This document shows positions 25,557 to 33,187 of a DNA stretch of 64,000 nt, in pieces. The stretch is taken from NCBI RefSeq assembly GCF_001307035.1, contig NZ_LKIU01000005.1, forward strand, positions 389,664-453,663, read 5' to 3'. The notes beneath the pieces were generated by a model. It did no database searches. It was not told the DNA's origin and saw nothing but the letters and a program-made list of their open reading frames with translations. Both the position numbers and the translations under genes were made by a program. This DNA comes from Arthrobacter sp. Edens01 (lineage in GTDB: Bacteria; Actinomycetota; Actinomycetes; Actinomycetales; Micrococcaceae). The stretch's first letter is position 1. The number at the start of each line of letters is the position of its first letter.

Positions 25557-26288
25557 ATGGACCACGCCCTGACAGAAACCGACACTCCGCGCCGCCGCGT
25601 CCTGCTAAAGCTCTCCGGCGAGGTGTTCGGGGGAGGGAAACTGGGTGTTGATCCGGAAACGGTCCGCTCCGTGGCAAAGCAGATCGCCGCGACCGTAGGT
25701 GAGGTAGAGACCGCCATCGTGGTCGGCGGAGGCAACTTCTTCCGCGGTGCAGAACTCTCCCAAAGCGGCATGGACCGCTCACGGGCCGACTACATGGGCA
25801 TGCTTGGCACGGTCATGAACTGCCTGGCGCTGCAGGACTTCCTGGAACAGGCAGGCGTGGAGACGCGGGTGCAGAGCGCGATCACCATGGGCCAGGTCGC
25901 TGAAGCCTATATTCCCCGCCGCGCGATCCGCCACCTGGAAAAGGGCCGCGTAGTCATCTTCGGCGCCGGGGCAGGCCTGCCGTACTTCTCCACGGACACA
26001 GTGGCCGCCCAGCGCGCACTGGAAGTCCACGCCGACGAGGTCCTGATGGCCAAGTCAGGCGTAGACGGGGTCTACACGGCAGATCCGAACAAGGACCCCA
26101 ATGCGCAGCGCCTTGAAACCCTCACGTATGACGACGCGCTGCGCCAGGACATCCGCGTCATGGACCAGACGGCTATGACCATGTGCAAGGACAACAACCT
26201 CTCCATGGTGGTCTTCGGCATGGAAGGTGAAGGCAACGTGACCCGGGCCATCCGCGGCGAAAAGATCGGCACCGTAGTTTCAAACTGA
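25557..26288 (+). CDS. pyrH: UMP kinase
   Basis: A 243-residue amino-acid-kinase fold enzyme phosphorylating UMP to UDP. Motifs: [14 protein letters not shown] (phosphate loop), [27 protein letters not shown] and [18 protein letters not shown]. It is the hexameric bacterial type, usually activated by GTP and inhibited by UTP. ATG 25557 follows GGGAGG; the longer frame from 25455 runs into the tsf terminator and is not used. TTGAAA near 25510 may be part of its promoter. Confidence 0.96.
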   Translation: MDHALTETDTPRRRVLLKLSGEVFGGGKLGVDPETVRSVAKQIAATVGEVETAIVVGGGNFFRGAELSQSGMDRSRADYMGMLGTVMNCLALQDFLEQAGVETRVQSAITMGQVAEAYIPRRAIRHLEKGRVVIFGAGAGLPYFSTDTVAAQRALEVHADEVLMAKSGVDGVYTADPNKDPNAQRLETLTYDDALRQDIRVMDQTAMTMCKDNNLSMVVFGMEGEGNVTRAIRGEKIGTVVSN

Positions 26289-26468
26289 CACTCCTTCCCG
26301 GAGCGGCTTCCGCCCGGTCGCCGTGCGGCATCGCCGCAGGTGCCGCCGCGGGAGCCGCGCGGGTTAGGATGGTAGAAGAGTCCAAACCACGCCGCTGCCC
26401 GGTATGTACTGCAAGATTTACTGCAAGTATTTCCGGCACTGGCCTTTTCCCTGCAATGAGGAGACACC

Positions 26469-27026
26469 GTGATCGAAGAGACCTTGAAAGAGGCAGCCGA
26501 CAAGATGGACAAGGCTGTGGAGGTTGCCAAGGAGGACTTCTCGACAATCCGCACCGGCCGCGCCAATCCCGCACTCTTCTCCAGAGTCCTGGTCGATTAC
26601 TACGGTTCCCCTACCCAGCTGCAGCAGCTGGCCTCCTTCGCGACGCCGGATGCACGCACCCTGCTGATCACCCCGTACGACGTCACCGCGCTTCGTGCGA
26701 TCGAGCGTGCACTTAGCGACTCGGAAGTTGGTGCCAACCCCTCCAACGACGGCAAGGTCATCCGCGTCATCATGCCGGAACTGACTCAGGACCGCCGCAA
26801 GGAATACGTGAAGATTGTCCGCGGCAAGGGCGAAGACGCCAAGGTCTCCGTACGCAACATCCGCCGCAAGGCGAAGGATGCCCTGGACCGCCTGGTCAAG
26901 GACGGGGAGATCGGCGAAGACGACGGCAACCGGGCCGAGAAGGACCTGGACGCCCTGACCAAGGCTCACACCGACTCGATCGATGAGCTGCTCAAGCGCA
27001 AGGAAGCCGAGCTGCTCGAGGTCTGA
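26469..27026 (+). CDS. frr: Ribosome recycling factor
   Basis: 185 residues. RRF splits the post-termination ribosome together with EF-G. Typical features are the three-helix bundle ends ([12 protein letters not shown] at the N-terminal side and [22 protein letters not shown] in the hinge) and a tRNA-like overall length. GTG 26469 is preceded by GAGGAG. The stop TGA overlaps the cdsA ATG (TGATG), so the two are translationally coupled. The 180 bp between pyrH and frr contain only GC-rich imperfect repeats and a possible -10 (TAGGAT). Confidence 0.97.
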   Translation: MIEETLKEAADKMDKAVEVAKEDFSTIRTGRANPALFSRVLVDYYGSPTQLQQLASFATPDARTLLITPYDVTALRAIERALSDSEVGANPSNDGKVIRVIMPELTQDRRKEYVKIVRGKGEDAKVSVRNIRRKAKDALDRLVKDGEIGEDDGNRAEKDLDALTKAHTDSIDELLKRKEAELLEV

Positions 27027-27991
27027 TGAACCAATCCCAGCCTTCTACCCAGGCTGGCGGAAAACCGTCTCCTGAGGCAGACCCGGCAGCGAAGGGCACG
27101 GACATGGACGGTCCCGCCAGCCGCAGGGCCCGCAGCTCAGCTGCCCGCACGCGGAAAGCAGCCAAGGAGCGCAAACCCTCGAAAGCCGGGCGGAACCTGC
27201 CCGCAGCCATCGCCGTCGGCGTAGTGCTGCTCGGGGCGCTGCTCGTGGGCCTGTTGTTCAGCCCGGTTGCCATTGCCGTGATCGCTGCGGCTTTTTCCGC
27301 CGTCGGCGTCTGGGAAGTCTCCCGTGCGCTGGAGGTCCGCGGGATCAAGGTTCCGCATGTGCCGGTCCTGGTGGGAGCGGTAGCCATACCGCTGGCGGCC
27401 TATTTTGGCGGTACCGAAGCACTGGCCTTCGCGCTTGCCGGAACCGGAATCGCGGTGCTGCTGTGGCGGAGCATTGATACGGCCCAGGACGCGCTGCGGA
27501 GCATCCTCGCCGGTGTATTTGTGCTGCTGTGGATTCCGTTCCTGCTCAGCTTCGCGCTGCTGCTGCTGCGCGAACCGGAGGGCCAGATCCGCGTGGCTGT
27601 CCTGCTGCTGCTGGTAGTGGCCAATGATACGTTCGGCTACCTGGTGGGCGCGTTCCTCGGCAAGCACCCCATGGCGCCGAAGATCAGTCCCAAGAAATCA
27701 TGGGAAGGTTTTGGCGGTTCAGCCGCCGGCGCCACCGTGGTCGGCATCCTGGCATCGGTCCTGTTCCTGGACCAGCCGTGGTGGTTTGGCCTGGTGCTTG
27801 CTGTCGCAACAGTCGCGGCTGCAACAGCCGGTGATTTCTCCGAATCGATGATCAAACGCGAGCTCGGCGTGAAGGACATGTCCAATCTGCTGCCCGGACA
27901 CGGCGGCGCGATGGACCGGCTGGATTCGGTGGTCTTTGCCTCACCCGTGGTATTCCTGCTGTCCGTGCTGCTGGTCCCGGGCTCAATGTAA
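27026..27991 (+). CDS. cdsA: Phosphatidate cytidylyltransferase
   Basis: A 321-residue membrane enzyme that makes CDP-diacylglycerol from phosphatidate and CTP, the precursor for all phospholipids. An Ala/Lys/Arg-rich cytoplasmic N-terminus of about 50 residues precedes seven or eight helices. The family signature is complete: SPKKSWEGFGGS and KRELGVKDMSNLLPGHGGAMDRLDS, split by a membrane segment. It overlaps frr by one base. Its product is the substrate of the CDP-alcohol phosphatidyltransferase at 18100-18732. Confidence 0.95.
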   Translation: MNQSQPSTQAGGKPSPEADPAAKGTDMDGPASRRARSSAARTRKAAKERKPSKAGRNLPAAIAVGVVLLGALLVGLLFSPVAIAVIAAAFSAVGVWEVSRALEVRGIKVPHVPVLVGAVAIPLAAYFGGTEALAFALAGTGIAVLLWRSIDTAQDALRSILAGVFVLLWIPFLLSFALLLLREPEGQIRVAVLLLLVVANDTFGYLVGAFLGKHPMAPKISPKKSWEGFGGSAAGATVVGILASVLFLDQPWWFGLVLAVATVAAATAGDFSESMIKRELGVKDMSNLLPGHGGAMDRLDSVVFASPVVFLLSVLLVPGSM

Positions 27992-28101
27992 GGTTCCCCG
28001 GGGAGTCCTGCCCAGGTCTCGGCCGGCGAACACGTAAGATATTTTCGACGGTCCCGCATCCCGTGGCGGAAGAAGACTTGACACCAAAGGATTAGTTGAA
28101 C

Positions 28102-28680
28102 ATGAACGATGCGAGGCAGGCGAGTGCCCCCTTTGAGCGTGTGGGCCGAAGAGAATACGGCTATAACGTCCGCCAGGTCGACGACTTCCTGACCAAGGCC
28201 CGGAACTACTACAACTCAGAGACACCGGGAGCAAAGGTCATCACCAGCCGCCACGTCCGTTCAATGGCGTTCGATCCGGCCAAGGGAGGCTACGAGGCTC
28301 AGGCCGTCGACGCCGCCCTGGACCGCCTCGAAGACGTCTTCGCCCAGCGTGAGCGCGACCGCCTCATCCAGGAGAAGGGCGAGGAAGCCTGGCTCCTGCA
28401 GATCGGCCGGACCTCCGCCGTGCTGCGCGCCCGGCTGCACCGCAAGCCGGGGGAGCGGTTCCGCCGCCCCACCAAAAAGCGCGCGCACAGCTACAACGTT
28501 CGCGACGTCGATGCGCTCTGCAACGAACTGCTTGGCTACTTCGAGCACGACCGCCCGCTTTCCGTTGATGTGGTCCGCAGGGCAGTCTTCCGCGAAGCCA
28601 AGGGCGACGCCGGCTACGAGGAAACGCAGGTGGATGCCTTCCTGGACCGCGTCGTCGAGCTTATGGCCGCCATCGACTAA
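28102..28680 (+). CDS. DivIVA-domain-like protein with four repeated motifs
   Basis: 192 residues. The DivIVA N-terminal pattern (F/Y-x-V/G-Y-x-x-x-x-V-D-x-F/L-L) occurs four times: YGYNVRQVDDFL, GGYEAQAVDAAL, HSYNVRDVDALC and AGYEETQVDAFL. No long coiled coil follows, unlike polar-growth DivIVA/Wag31. The protein is probably soluble and associated with the membrane or septum; its role is unknown. ATG 28102 is chosen, with AAAGG upstream; TTG 28096 in the same frame is possible. A -10-like TAAGAT lies at 28035. A large palindrome follows the stop. Confidence 0.7.
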   Translation: MNDARQASAPFERVGRREYGYNVRQVDDFLTKARNYYNSETPGAKVITSRHVRSMAFDPAKGGYEAQAVDAALDRLEDVFAQRERDRLIQEKGEEAWLLQIGRTSAVLRARLHRKPGERFRRPTKKRAHSYNVRDVDALCNELLGYFEHDRPLSVDVVRRAVFREAKGDAGYEETQVDAFLDRVVELMAAID

Positions 28681-28692
28681 CTCTCTTTTCAT

Positions 28693-28748
28693 CGAGAGGC
28701 CAGTTACGGCTCTTACCAGCGCTGGTAGGAGCCCTAACTGGCCTCTCG
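28693..28748. terminator. Long bidirectional palindrome between divIVA-like and symporter genes
   Basis: A 56-bp near-perfect inverted repeat with centre at 28720/28721. Outer arms are CGAGAGGCCAGTTA / TAACTGGCCTCTCG and inner arms TACCAGC / GCTGGTA, broken by two mismatches. It lies between convergent genes and can stop both transcripts; GTTAGG and CTCTTTTCAT flank it. Confidence 0.8.
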
Positions 28749-28756
28749 GCGTTAGG

Positions 28757-30244
28757 TCAGGGGCGCAGAATGCGTTCCGGGGTATGCAGCCGGGCCAGGA
28801 AACGTGCGGTTCCGGCTGGAATGGTCCCCGGCCCGCGAAGGGATACAAGGACGGTGACGGCGAAGGCCGCCGGGACCGTCCACGCAGCCGGCTGCTCAAG
28901 CCACACGGGAACCGCTCCGCCGGACACTGACAACACACCTCCGGCCACAATCGCGCCGCCGCACAGCACCGCACCGGTCAGCATCCCGGCAACCGCTCCG
29001 GCAGCGGTCAGCCGCCGCCACCAGATCCCCATCAGCAGCAGCGGGCACAAAGTTGATGCAGTAAACGCGAAGACCATTCCCACGCTGCCGGCCAGCGCCT
29101 GGGTGTTGGTCAGCAGGGCCAGGCCCAGCGGAACCGCACCGGCCAGCAGGGTAGCTGTTCGGAAACCACGGATGCTGCCCCGGAAGAACTCCTGGCTGAT
29201 CACACCGGCCAGGGACACGATCAGTCCGCTGGAGGTGGACAGGAACGCAGCGAAGGCCCCGGCAGTGACGAAGGCCGCCAGCAGGTCTCCGAGCGCGCCG
29301 TCGAACACCTGCGCAGGCAGCAGAAGCACCGTTGCGTCCGCGTTGCCATCCCCGGCCAGGTCAGGCAGGTAGGTGCGGCCCAGGATGCCGTACAGCGTGG
29401 GGAACACGTAGAAAACGGACAGCAGCCCCAGCACGATCAGCGTGGTGCGCCGGGCGGACACGCCGTCGGGATTCGTGTAGAAGCGCACCAGGACGTGCGG
29501 CAGCCCCAGCGTTCCGCACAGCAGGGCAATACTGAGTGAAACATTGCGGTAGACCGAGTCGGCGACTGCCGTGTCGGTCCCGAAGTCGAAAGCGGCGCCT
29601 GAACTGGTCCATGACACGCCGTCTGCGCCGAGCCGGAAGAGGATAAAGAGGACCGGAACGGCCAGCGCCACCAGCTTGAGCCAGTACTGGAATGCCTGCA
29701 CGAACGTAATGGAGCGCATCCCGCCGCTGAGCACGCTCAGGCAGACGATCACGACGACGGCGGCGGACCCCGCCCAGCCCGGCAGCCCGGTGGTCAGGCC
29801 CACCGTCAGTGCTGCCCCGTGCAGCTGAGGCACAATGTAGAGCCATCCCACGGCGACCACCAGGAGGGACGTGACCCGGCGCGCGGGCAGTGAGTCGAGG
29901 CGCGCACGGGCGAAGTCGGGAACGGTGTACGCGCCGGAGCGCCGCAGCGGTGCTGCAACGAACAACAGCAGCATCAGGTAGCCGGCGGTGTAGCCGATCG
30001 GGAACCAGAGTGCGTCCACGCCGGAGACCAGCACCAGCCCGGCAACCCCGAGGAAACTGGCTGCGGATAGGTACTCACCGCCGATCGCGGATGCATTCCA
30101 CCACGGCTTGACCGTCCGGGAAGCAACGTAGAAATCGCCGGTCGTCCGGGAGATCCGCAGGCCGTACGCGCCGATCAGCAGTGTTGCCAAGGTGACTGCG
30201 GCCAGCGCTGTGTAGCCCACGCCGGGGCTGACTTCCCATGTCAC
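28757..30244 (-). CDS. SSS family sodium/monocarboxylate symporter (MctC/ActP-like), copy 1
   Basis: 495 residues with about thirteen membrane helices of the sodium:solute symporter family. Marks are FYVASRTVKPWWNASAIGGEYLSAASFLG and LPHVLVRFYTNPDG, shared with acetate/pyruvate permeases ActP and MctC. It imports a short-chain monocarboxylate; which one is not readable. It is the last gene of a minus-strand unit (histidine kinase, LytTR regulator, small membrane protein, symporter) and begins six bases after the small protein, so the two probably work as a pair. Confidence 0.88.
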   Translation of the reverse strand: MTWEVSPGVGYTALAAVTLATLLIGAYGLRISRTTGDFYVASRTVKPWWNASAIGGEYLSAASFLGVAGLVLVSGVDALWFPIGYTAGYLMLLLFVAAPLRRSGAYTVPDFARARLDSLPARRVTSLLVVAVGWLYIVPQLHGAALTVGLTTGLPGWAGSAAVVVIVCLSVLSGGMRSITFVQAFQYWLKLVALAVPVLFILFRLGADGVSWTSSGAAFDFGTDTAVADSVYRNVSLSIALLCGTLGLPHVLVRFYTNPDGVSARRTTLIVLGLLSVFYVFPTLYGILGRTYLPDLAGDGNADATVLLLPAQVFDGALGDLLAAFVTAGAFAAFLSTSSGLIVSLAGVISQEFFRGSIRGFRTATLLAGAVPLGLALLTNTQALAGSVGMVFAFTASTLCPLLLMGIWWRRLTAAGAVAGMLTGAVLCGGAIVAGGVLSVSGGAVPVWLEQPAAWTVPAAFAVTVLVSLRGPGTIPAGTARFLARLHTPERILRP

Positions 30245-30250
30245 CTGGCG

Positions 30251-30628
30251 CTACCCTTCATCCAGGAGGTCCTGGAAACGTTTCTCGTTCCGGTTGGCAC
30301 TGCGCACGTAGAGCGCGCCGCTGATGATCACCAGCGGATACACCCCAAACCCCAGCAGCACCCAGGGGACAGGAATGCCCAGCAGTTCCAAGGCCCCTAT
30401 CTCCGGAAACAGGGCCAGCACCAGGGGGACGCCCAGCAGGATTAGCCCGAAACCGCCCGCCACTACCAGTGCCAGCCGCAGCTGTGAGCGGATCAGGGAG
30501 GAGAGGAAAACCTCGCCGACCTCGGACTGCTCATCCAGTTCCCGCGCGACGGGAAACGCCGGGGGGACAGCTCCGGGACGCGGGGGAGCAGTGACCCGGA
30601 CCCGCTGCGGGCGGTTCTCGCCGCTCAT
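30251..30628 (-). CDS. Small two-helix membrane protein (DUF485-like position)
   Basis: 125 residues: a basic, proline-rich cytoplasmic start, then two membrane helices (LALVVAGGFGLILLGVPLVLALF and a second ending GALYVRSANR). It resembles DUF485 proteins that accompany ActP/MctC symporters, though it is more diverged than the copy at 32816. The start ATG 30628 overlaps the response regulator stop by four bases (ATGA). It is probably a symporter accessory subunit. Confidence 0.7.
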   Translation of the reverse strand: MSGENRPQRVRVTAPPRPGAVPPAFPVARELDEQSEVGEVFLSSLIRSQLRLALVVAGGFGLILLGVPLVLALFPEIGALELLGIPVPWVLLGFGVYPLVIISGALYVRSANRNEKRFQDLLDEG

Positions 30629-31374
30629 GCCGAAGGCCGGACCCGGCCCGAAGCCAGCGTGCTGCGGACCGTGGGCAGATGCCGGCGGCTCACCGGAAGT
30701 TCGTCGGAGCCTATGCGGATACTCGCCCTGCCTGCGTTGAGCCGCACCTGGGTGATCTGGCTGCGGGCCACCAGATAGGAACGGTGGATCCGCAGGAACC
30801 CGGCGTCCGCCCACTGGGCTTCAAGCTCGGCCAGCGGAATTCGGACCAGGTAACTGGTCTCTTCGGTGTGGAGGCGGGCATAGTCGCCCTGTGCCTGCAC
30901 ATAGCGGATATCCTCCCGGCGGATCATCCGGGTGGTGGCACCCTGCACCACGGTAACGACGTCGCCGTCCTCGGCGCTCTCTGTTCCGGAGCCTGCCAGC
31001 GCCTCGCTGATCCGGCGCACCGATTCAGTGAGGCGTTCAGTACGGACCGGTTTGAGCAGGTAATCAAGTGCTGCCAGATCGAAGGCATCAAGGGCATGGT
31101 CCTCGTCGGCGGTGACGAAAACAACGGCGGGAGCCCGCTCCTTGCGGGCCAGCGCCCTGGCGATGTCCAGTCCGGACAGGGCGGGCATGTGGATGTCCAG
31201 GAACACGGCGTCGACGTCGGCCGTCTCGATGGCGTGCAGTGCCTGGGCGCCGCTGGAAGCACGCAGGACCGTGCCGATGCGCGAATCCCGGCCCAGCAGG
31301 AAAGCCAGCTCGTCGACGGCGGGAGCTTCATCGTCGGCGACCACCACGGTCAGCTGCTTTGCGGATTTGGGCAT
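30625..31374 (-). CDS. LytTR-type response regulator
   Basis: 249 residues. The N-terminal receiver domain (about 1-125) has the acidic pocket VVADDEAP and the phospho-acceptor Asp in AVFLDIHMP. The C-terminal LytTR DNA-binding domain (about 145-245) has IRYVQAQGDYARLH and FLRIHRSYLVA, the family core. Partner of the LytS-like kinase 19 bp upstream. Such LytTR systems (BtsSR, YpdAB, LytSR) control pyruvate or acetate transporters in other bacteria, and two such transporters flank this pair. Likely targets are the flanking promoters; direct-repeat LytTR sites were not identified. Confidence 0.9.
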   Translation of the reverse strand: MPKSAKQLTVVVADDEAPAVDELAFLLGRDSRIGTVLRASSGAQALHAIETADVDAVFLDIHMPALSGLDIARALARKERAPAVVFVTADEDHALDAFDLAALDYLLKPVRTERLTESVRRISEALAGSGTESAEDGDVVTVVQGATTRMIRREDIRYVQAQGDYARLHTEETSYLVRIPLAELEAQWADAGFLRIHRSYLVARSQITQVRLNAGRASIRIGSDELPVSRRHLPTVRSTLASGRVRPSA

Positions 31375-31393
31375 GTGATCCAGACTACTTCCT

Positions 31394-32590
31394 TTACGTT
31401 TGATGCCCCGGCTGCGACTTGGGGATGCGCATGGTGATCAGGGTTCCGGCGCCCTCCGCCGTGTCGATCACCAGACCGTGCGCGTCCCCGTAAACCTGGC
31501 GCAGCCGGAGGTCAACGTTCCGCAGTCCCACGTGGTCGCCGTCGGCGTGCCCGGCGAGCAGCGCCTGCAGTTTTTGTGGATCCATCCCCACTCCGTTGTC
31601 CTCCACAGTGATTTCGGCGAGGGCACCGGCGTCACGGGCGGAGATGGTGATGTGGCCTTCGCCGTCGATTGAATCCAGGCCGTGCCGCACCGAGTTCTCC
31701 ACCAGGGGCTGAAGGGACAGGAACGGAATCACCGTGCCGAGGACTTCGGGACTGATCTGAAGGCTCACCTTGAGCCGTTCCCCAAAACGTGCCCGTTCCA
31801 GGAGCAGATAGCGGTCAATGGACTGCAGCTCCTCGGCGAGCGTGGTGAAGTCTCCGTGGCGGCGGAAGGAATACCGGGTGAAATCCGCGAACTCCACCAC
31901 CAGTTCGCGTGCCCGCTGCGGATCGGTGTTGATGTAGGAGGCAATGGCGTTTAGCGAGTTGTAGATAAAGTGCGGACTGATCTGTGCGCGCAGCGCCTTC
32001 ACCTCTGCCTCCATCAGCAGCGCCCTGGACGCATCCAGCTCCGCCAGCTCCACCTGGGCAGCAACCCAGTCGGCGACGTCGTTGGTTGCTCGGATGAGCC
32101 CGGCGCTGATCGACGGCGCGAAGATGCCCAGGGTGCCAACCGCCTGGCCGTTGGCGCGCAGCGGGCAAACCAGCAGCTCCCCGCCGTCCTGCAGCCCCAG
32201 CGCCCGCAGGGCGGGTCCGCGGAACACCTTGGTCCGTCCGGATTCAAGCACCCCCCGTGCGGCGAAGAAGATCCGTTCCCGCCGCTGCGGCGTGTCCGCC
32301 AGCACGCCCTCCCAGGCAAGAACACCGCCGGTGTCGGTCATGAACAGGGTCTCGCAGCGCAGCAGGCCGCGCAGGTGCCGGCTGGCACGGGAGGCTCCGG
32401 CCGGCGTGAGTCCGGCCCGAAGGTGGCGCGAAGCGAGCGACGCCGTGTGCAGGGTCGCGTAGGCTGCCCGCTCGGCGTCGGACCCCAGGTCCCGCTGGGA
32501 GCGGCTCAGCCGATAGCCCAGCGCAGCCACGGCTGCGAGCGTCAGGACGGCAACAGCGCAGACCAGAGCGACTTCCAAGGCGGCGGGCAT
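31394..32590 (-). CDS. LytS-like sensor histidine kinase
   Basis: 398 residues. One N-terminal membrane helix (about 5-27), a GAF-like sensing region (about 60-180), then a His_kinase domain with the phospho-accepting His in QISPHFIYNSLNAIASY and an ATP-binding HATPase domain with LVENSVRHGL and DNGVGMDP. Unlike LytS/BtsS it lacks the multi-helix 5TM sensor, so it probably senses a cytoplasmic or membrane-near signal. It starts ATG 32590 and heads the minus-strand unit; the 225-bp divergent region to the DUF485 gene holds a CRP-type site. Confidence 0.88.
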   Translation of the reverse strand: MPAALEVALVCAVAVLTLAAVAALGYRLSRSQRDLGSDAERAAYATLHTASLASRHLRAGLTPAGASRASRHLRGLLRCETLFMTDTGGVLAWEGVLADTPQRRERIFFAARGVLESGRTKVFRGPALRALGLQDGGELLVCPLRANGQAVGTLGIFAPSISAGLIRATNDVADWVAAQVELAELDASRALLMEAEVKALRAQISPHFIYNSLNAIASYINTDPQRARELVVEFADFTRYSFRRHGDFTTLAEELQSIDRYLLLERARFGERLKVSLQISPEVLGTVIPFLSLQPLVENSVRHGLDSIDGEGHITISARDAGALAEITVEDNGVGMDPQKLQALLAGHADGDHVGLRNVDLRLRQVYGDAHGLVIDTAEGAGTLITMRIPKSQPGHQT

Positions 32591-32714
32591 GGCTCCCAGA
32601 CTACCCAGTCCTGCAGCCCCTCAACGGCTCCGGGGATGCCGTTTGGCGCACGGATGGGCCCGTTCACCGACACAGGTGCGCGATAAGTGGCACCGGATGC
32701 ATCCGCATTGGAAA

Positions 32715-32730
32715 AGTGATGCCCATCACA
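32715..32730. promoter_or_regulatory. CRP/GlxR-type site between kinase and DUF485-actP
   Basis: AGTGA-TGCCCA-TCACA, one mismatch from TGTGA-N6-TCACA, within the divergent region, 85 bp before the DUF485 start. It fits cAMP-CRP or GlxR control of the symporter operon and possibly of the two-component unit. Confidence 0.65.
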
Positions 32731-32815
32731 GCCGGCGTGCTGGCGGTCGCAGGTCCCCGATGGATCCGCGGTATCAGTGCCGTACCGCCGCACGTGCCCA
32801 ACCCAAGGAGGAGAG

Positions 32816-33187
32816 ATGGCTGAACACCAGCCACATTCACACCCCGAAAGCGAGGCGCCGGTCGACTTCCGGGAAGTCCAGCGGTCCCCGCAGTTCCAGG
32901 AGCTGCGCAAACGCCAGCGCAGCTTCATCTTTCCCATGGCCGTGGTCTTCCTCGTCTGGTACTTCGCCTACGTGCTGCTCGCTGACTACGCGCACGACTT
33001 CATGTCCACTCCGGTCATTGGCAACATCAACATCGGTCTGATCCTGGGCCTGCTGCAGTTCGTCAGCACCTTCGGCATCACCATGTGGTACGTCAGCTAC
33101 GCCAACCGCCGCCTCGATCCGATCGCCTCCGAACTGCGCGGCGAGCTGGAGGCCAAAGGCGTGTCCCTTCCCGAGGAGACCAAATGA
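32816..33187 (+). CDS. DUF485 membrane protein, symporter partner
   Basis: A 123-residue DUF485 protein. A charged N-terminus (DFREVQRSPQFQELRKRQRSFIFP is the family hallmark in this region) is followed by two membrane helices (AVVFLVWYFAYVLLADYA and a second ending WYVSYANRR). Such proteins precede ActP/MctC symporters and are thought to assist them. ATG 32816 has AAGGAGGAGAG upstream. It overlaps the symporter start by four bases (ATGA), so production is coupled. Confidence 0.9.
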   Translation: MAEHQPHSHPESEAPVDFREVQRSPQFQELRKRQRSFIFPMAVVFLVWYFAYVLLADYAHDFMSTPVIGNINIGLILGLLQFVSTFGITMWYVSYANRRLDPIASELRGELEAKGVSLPEETK

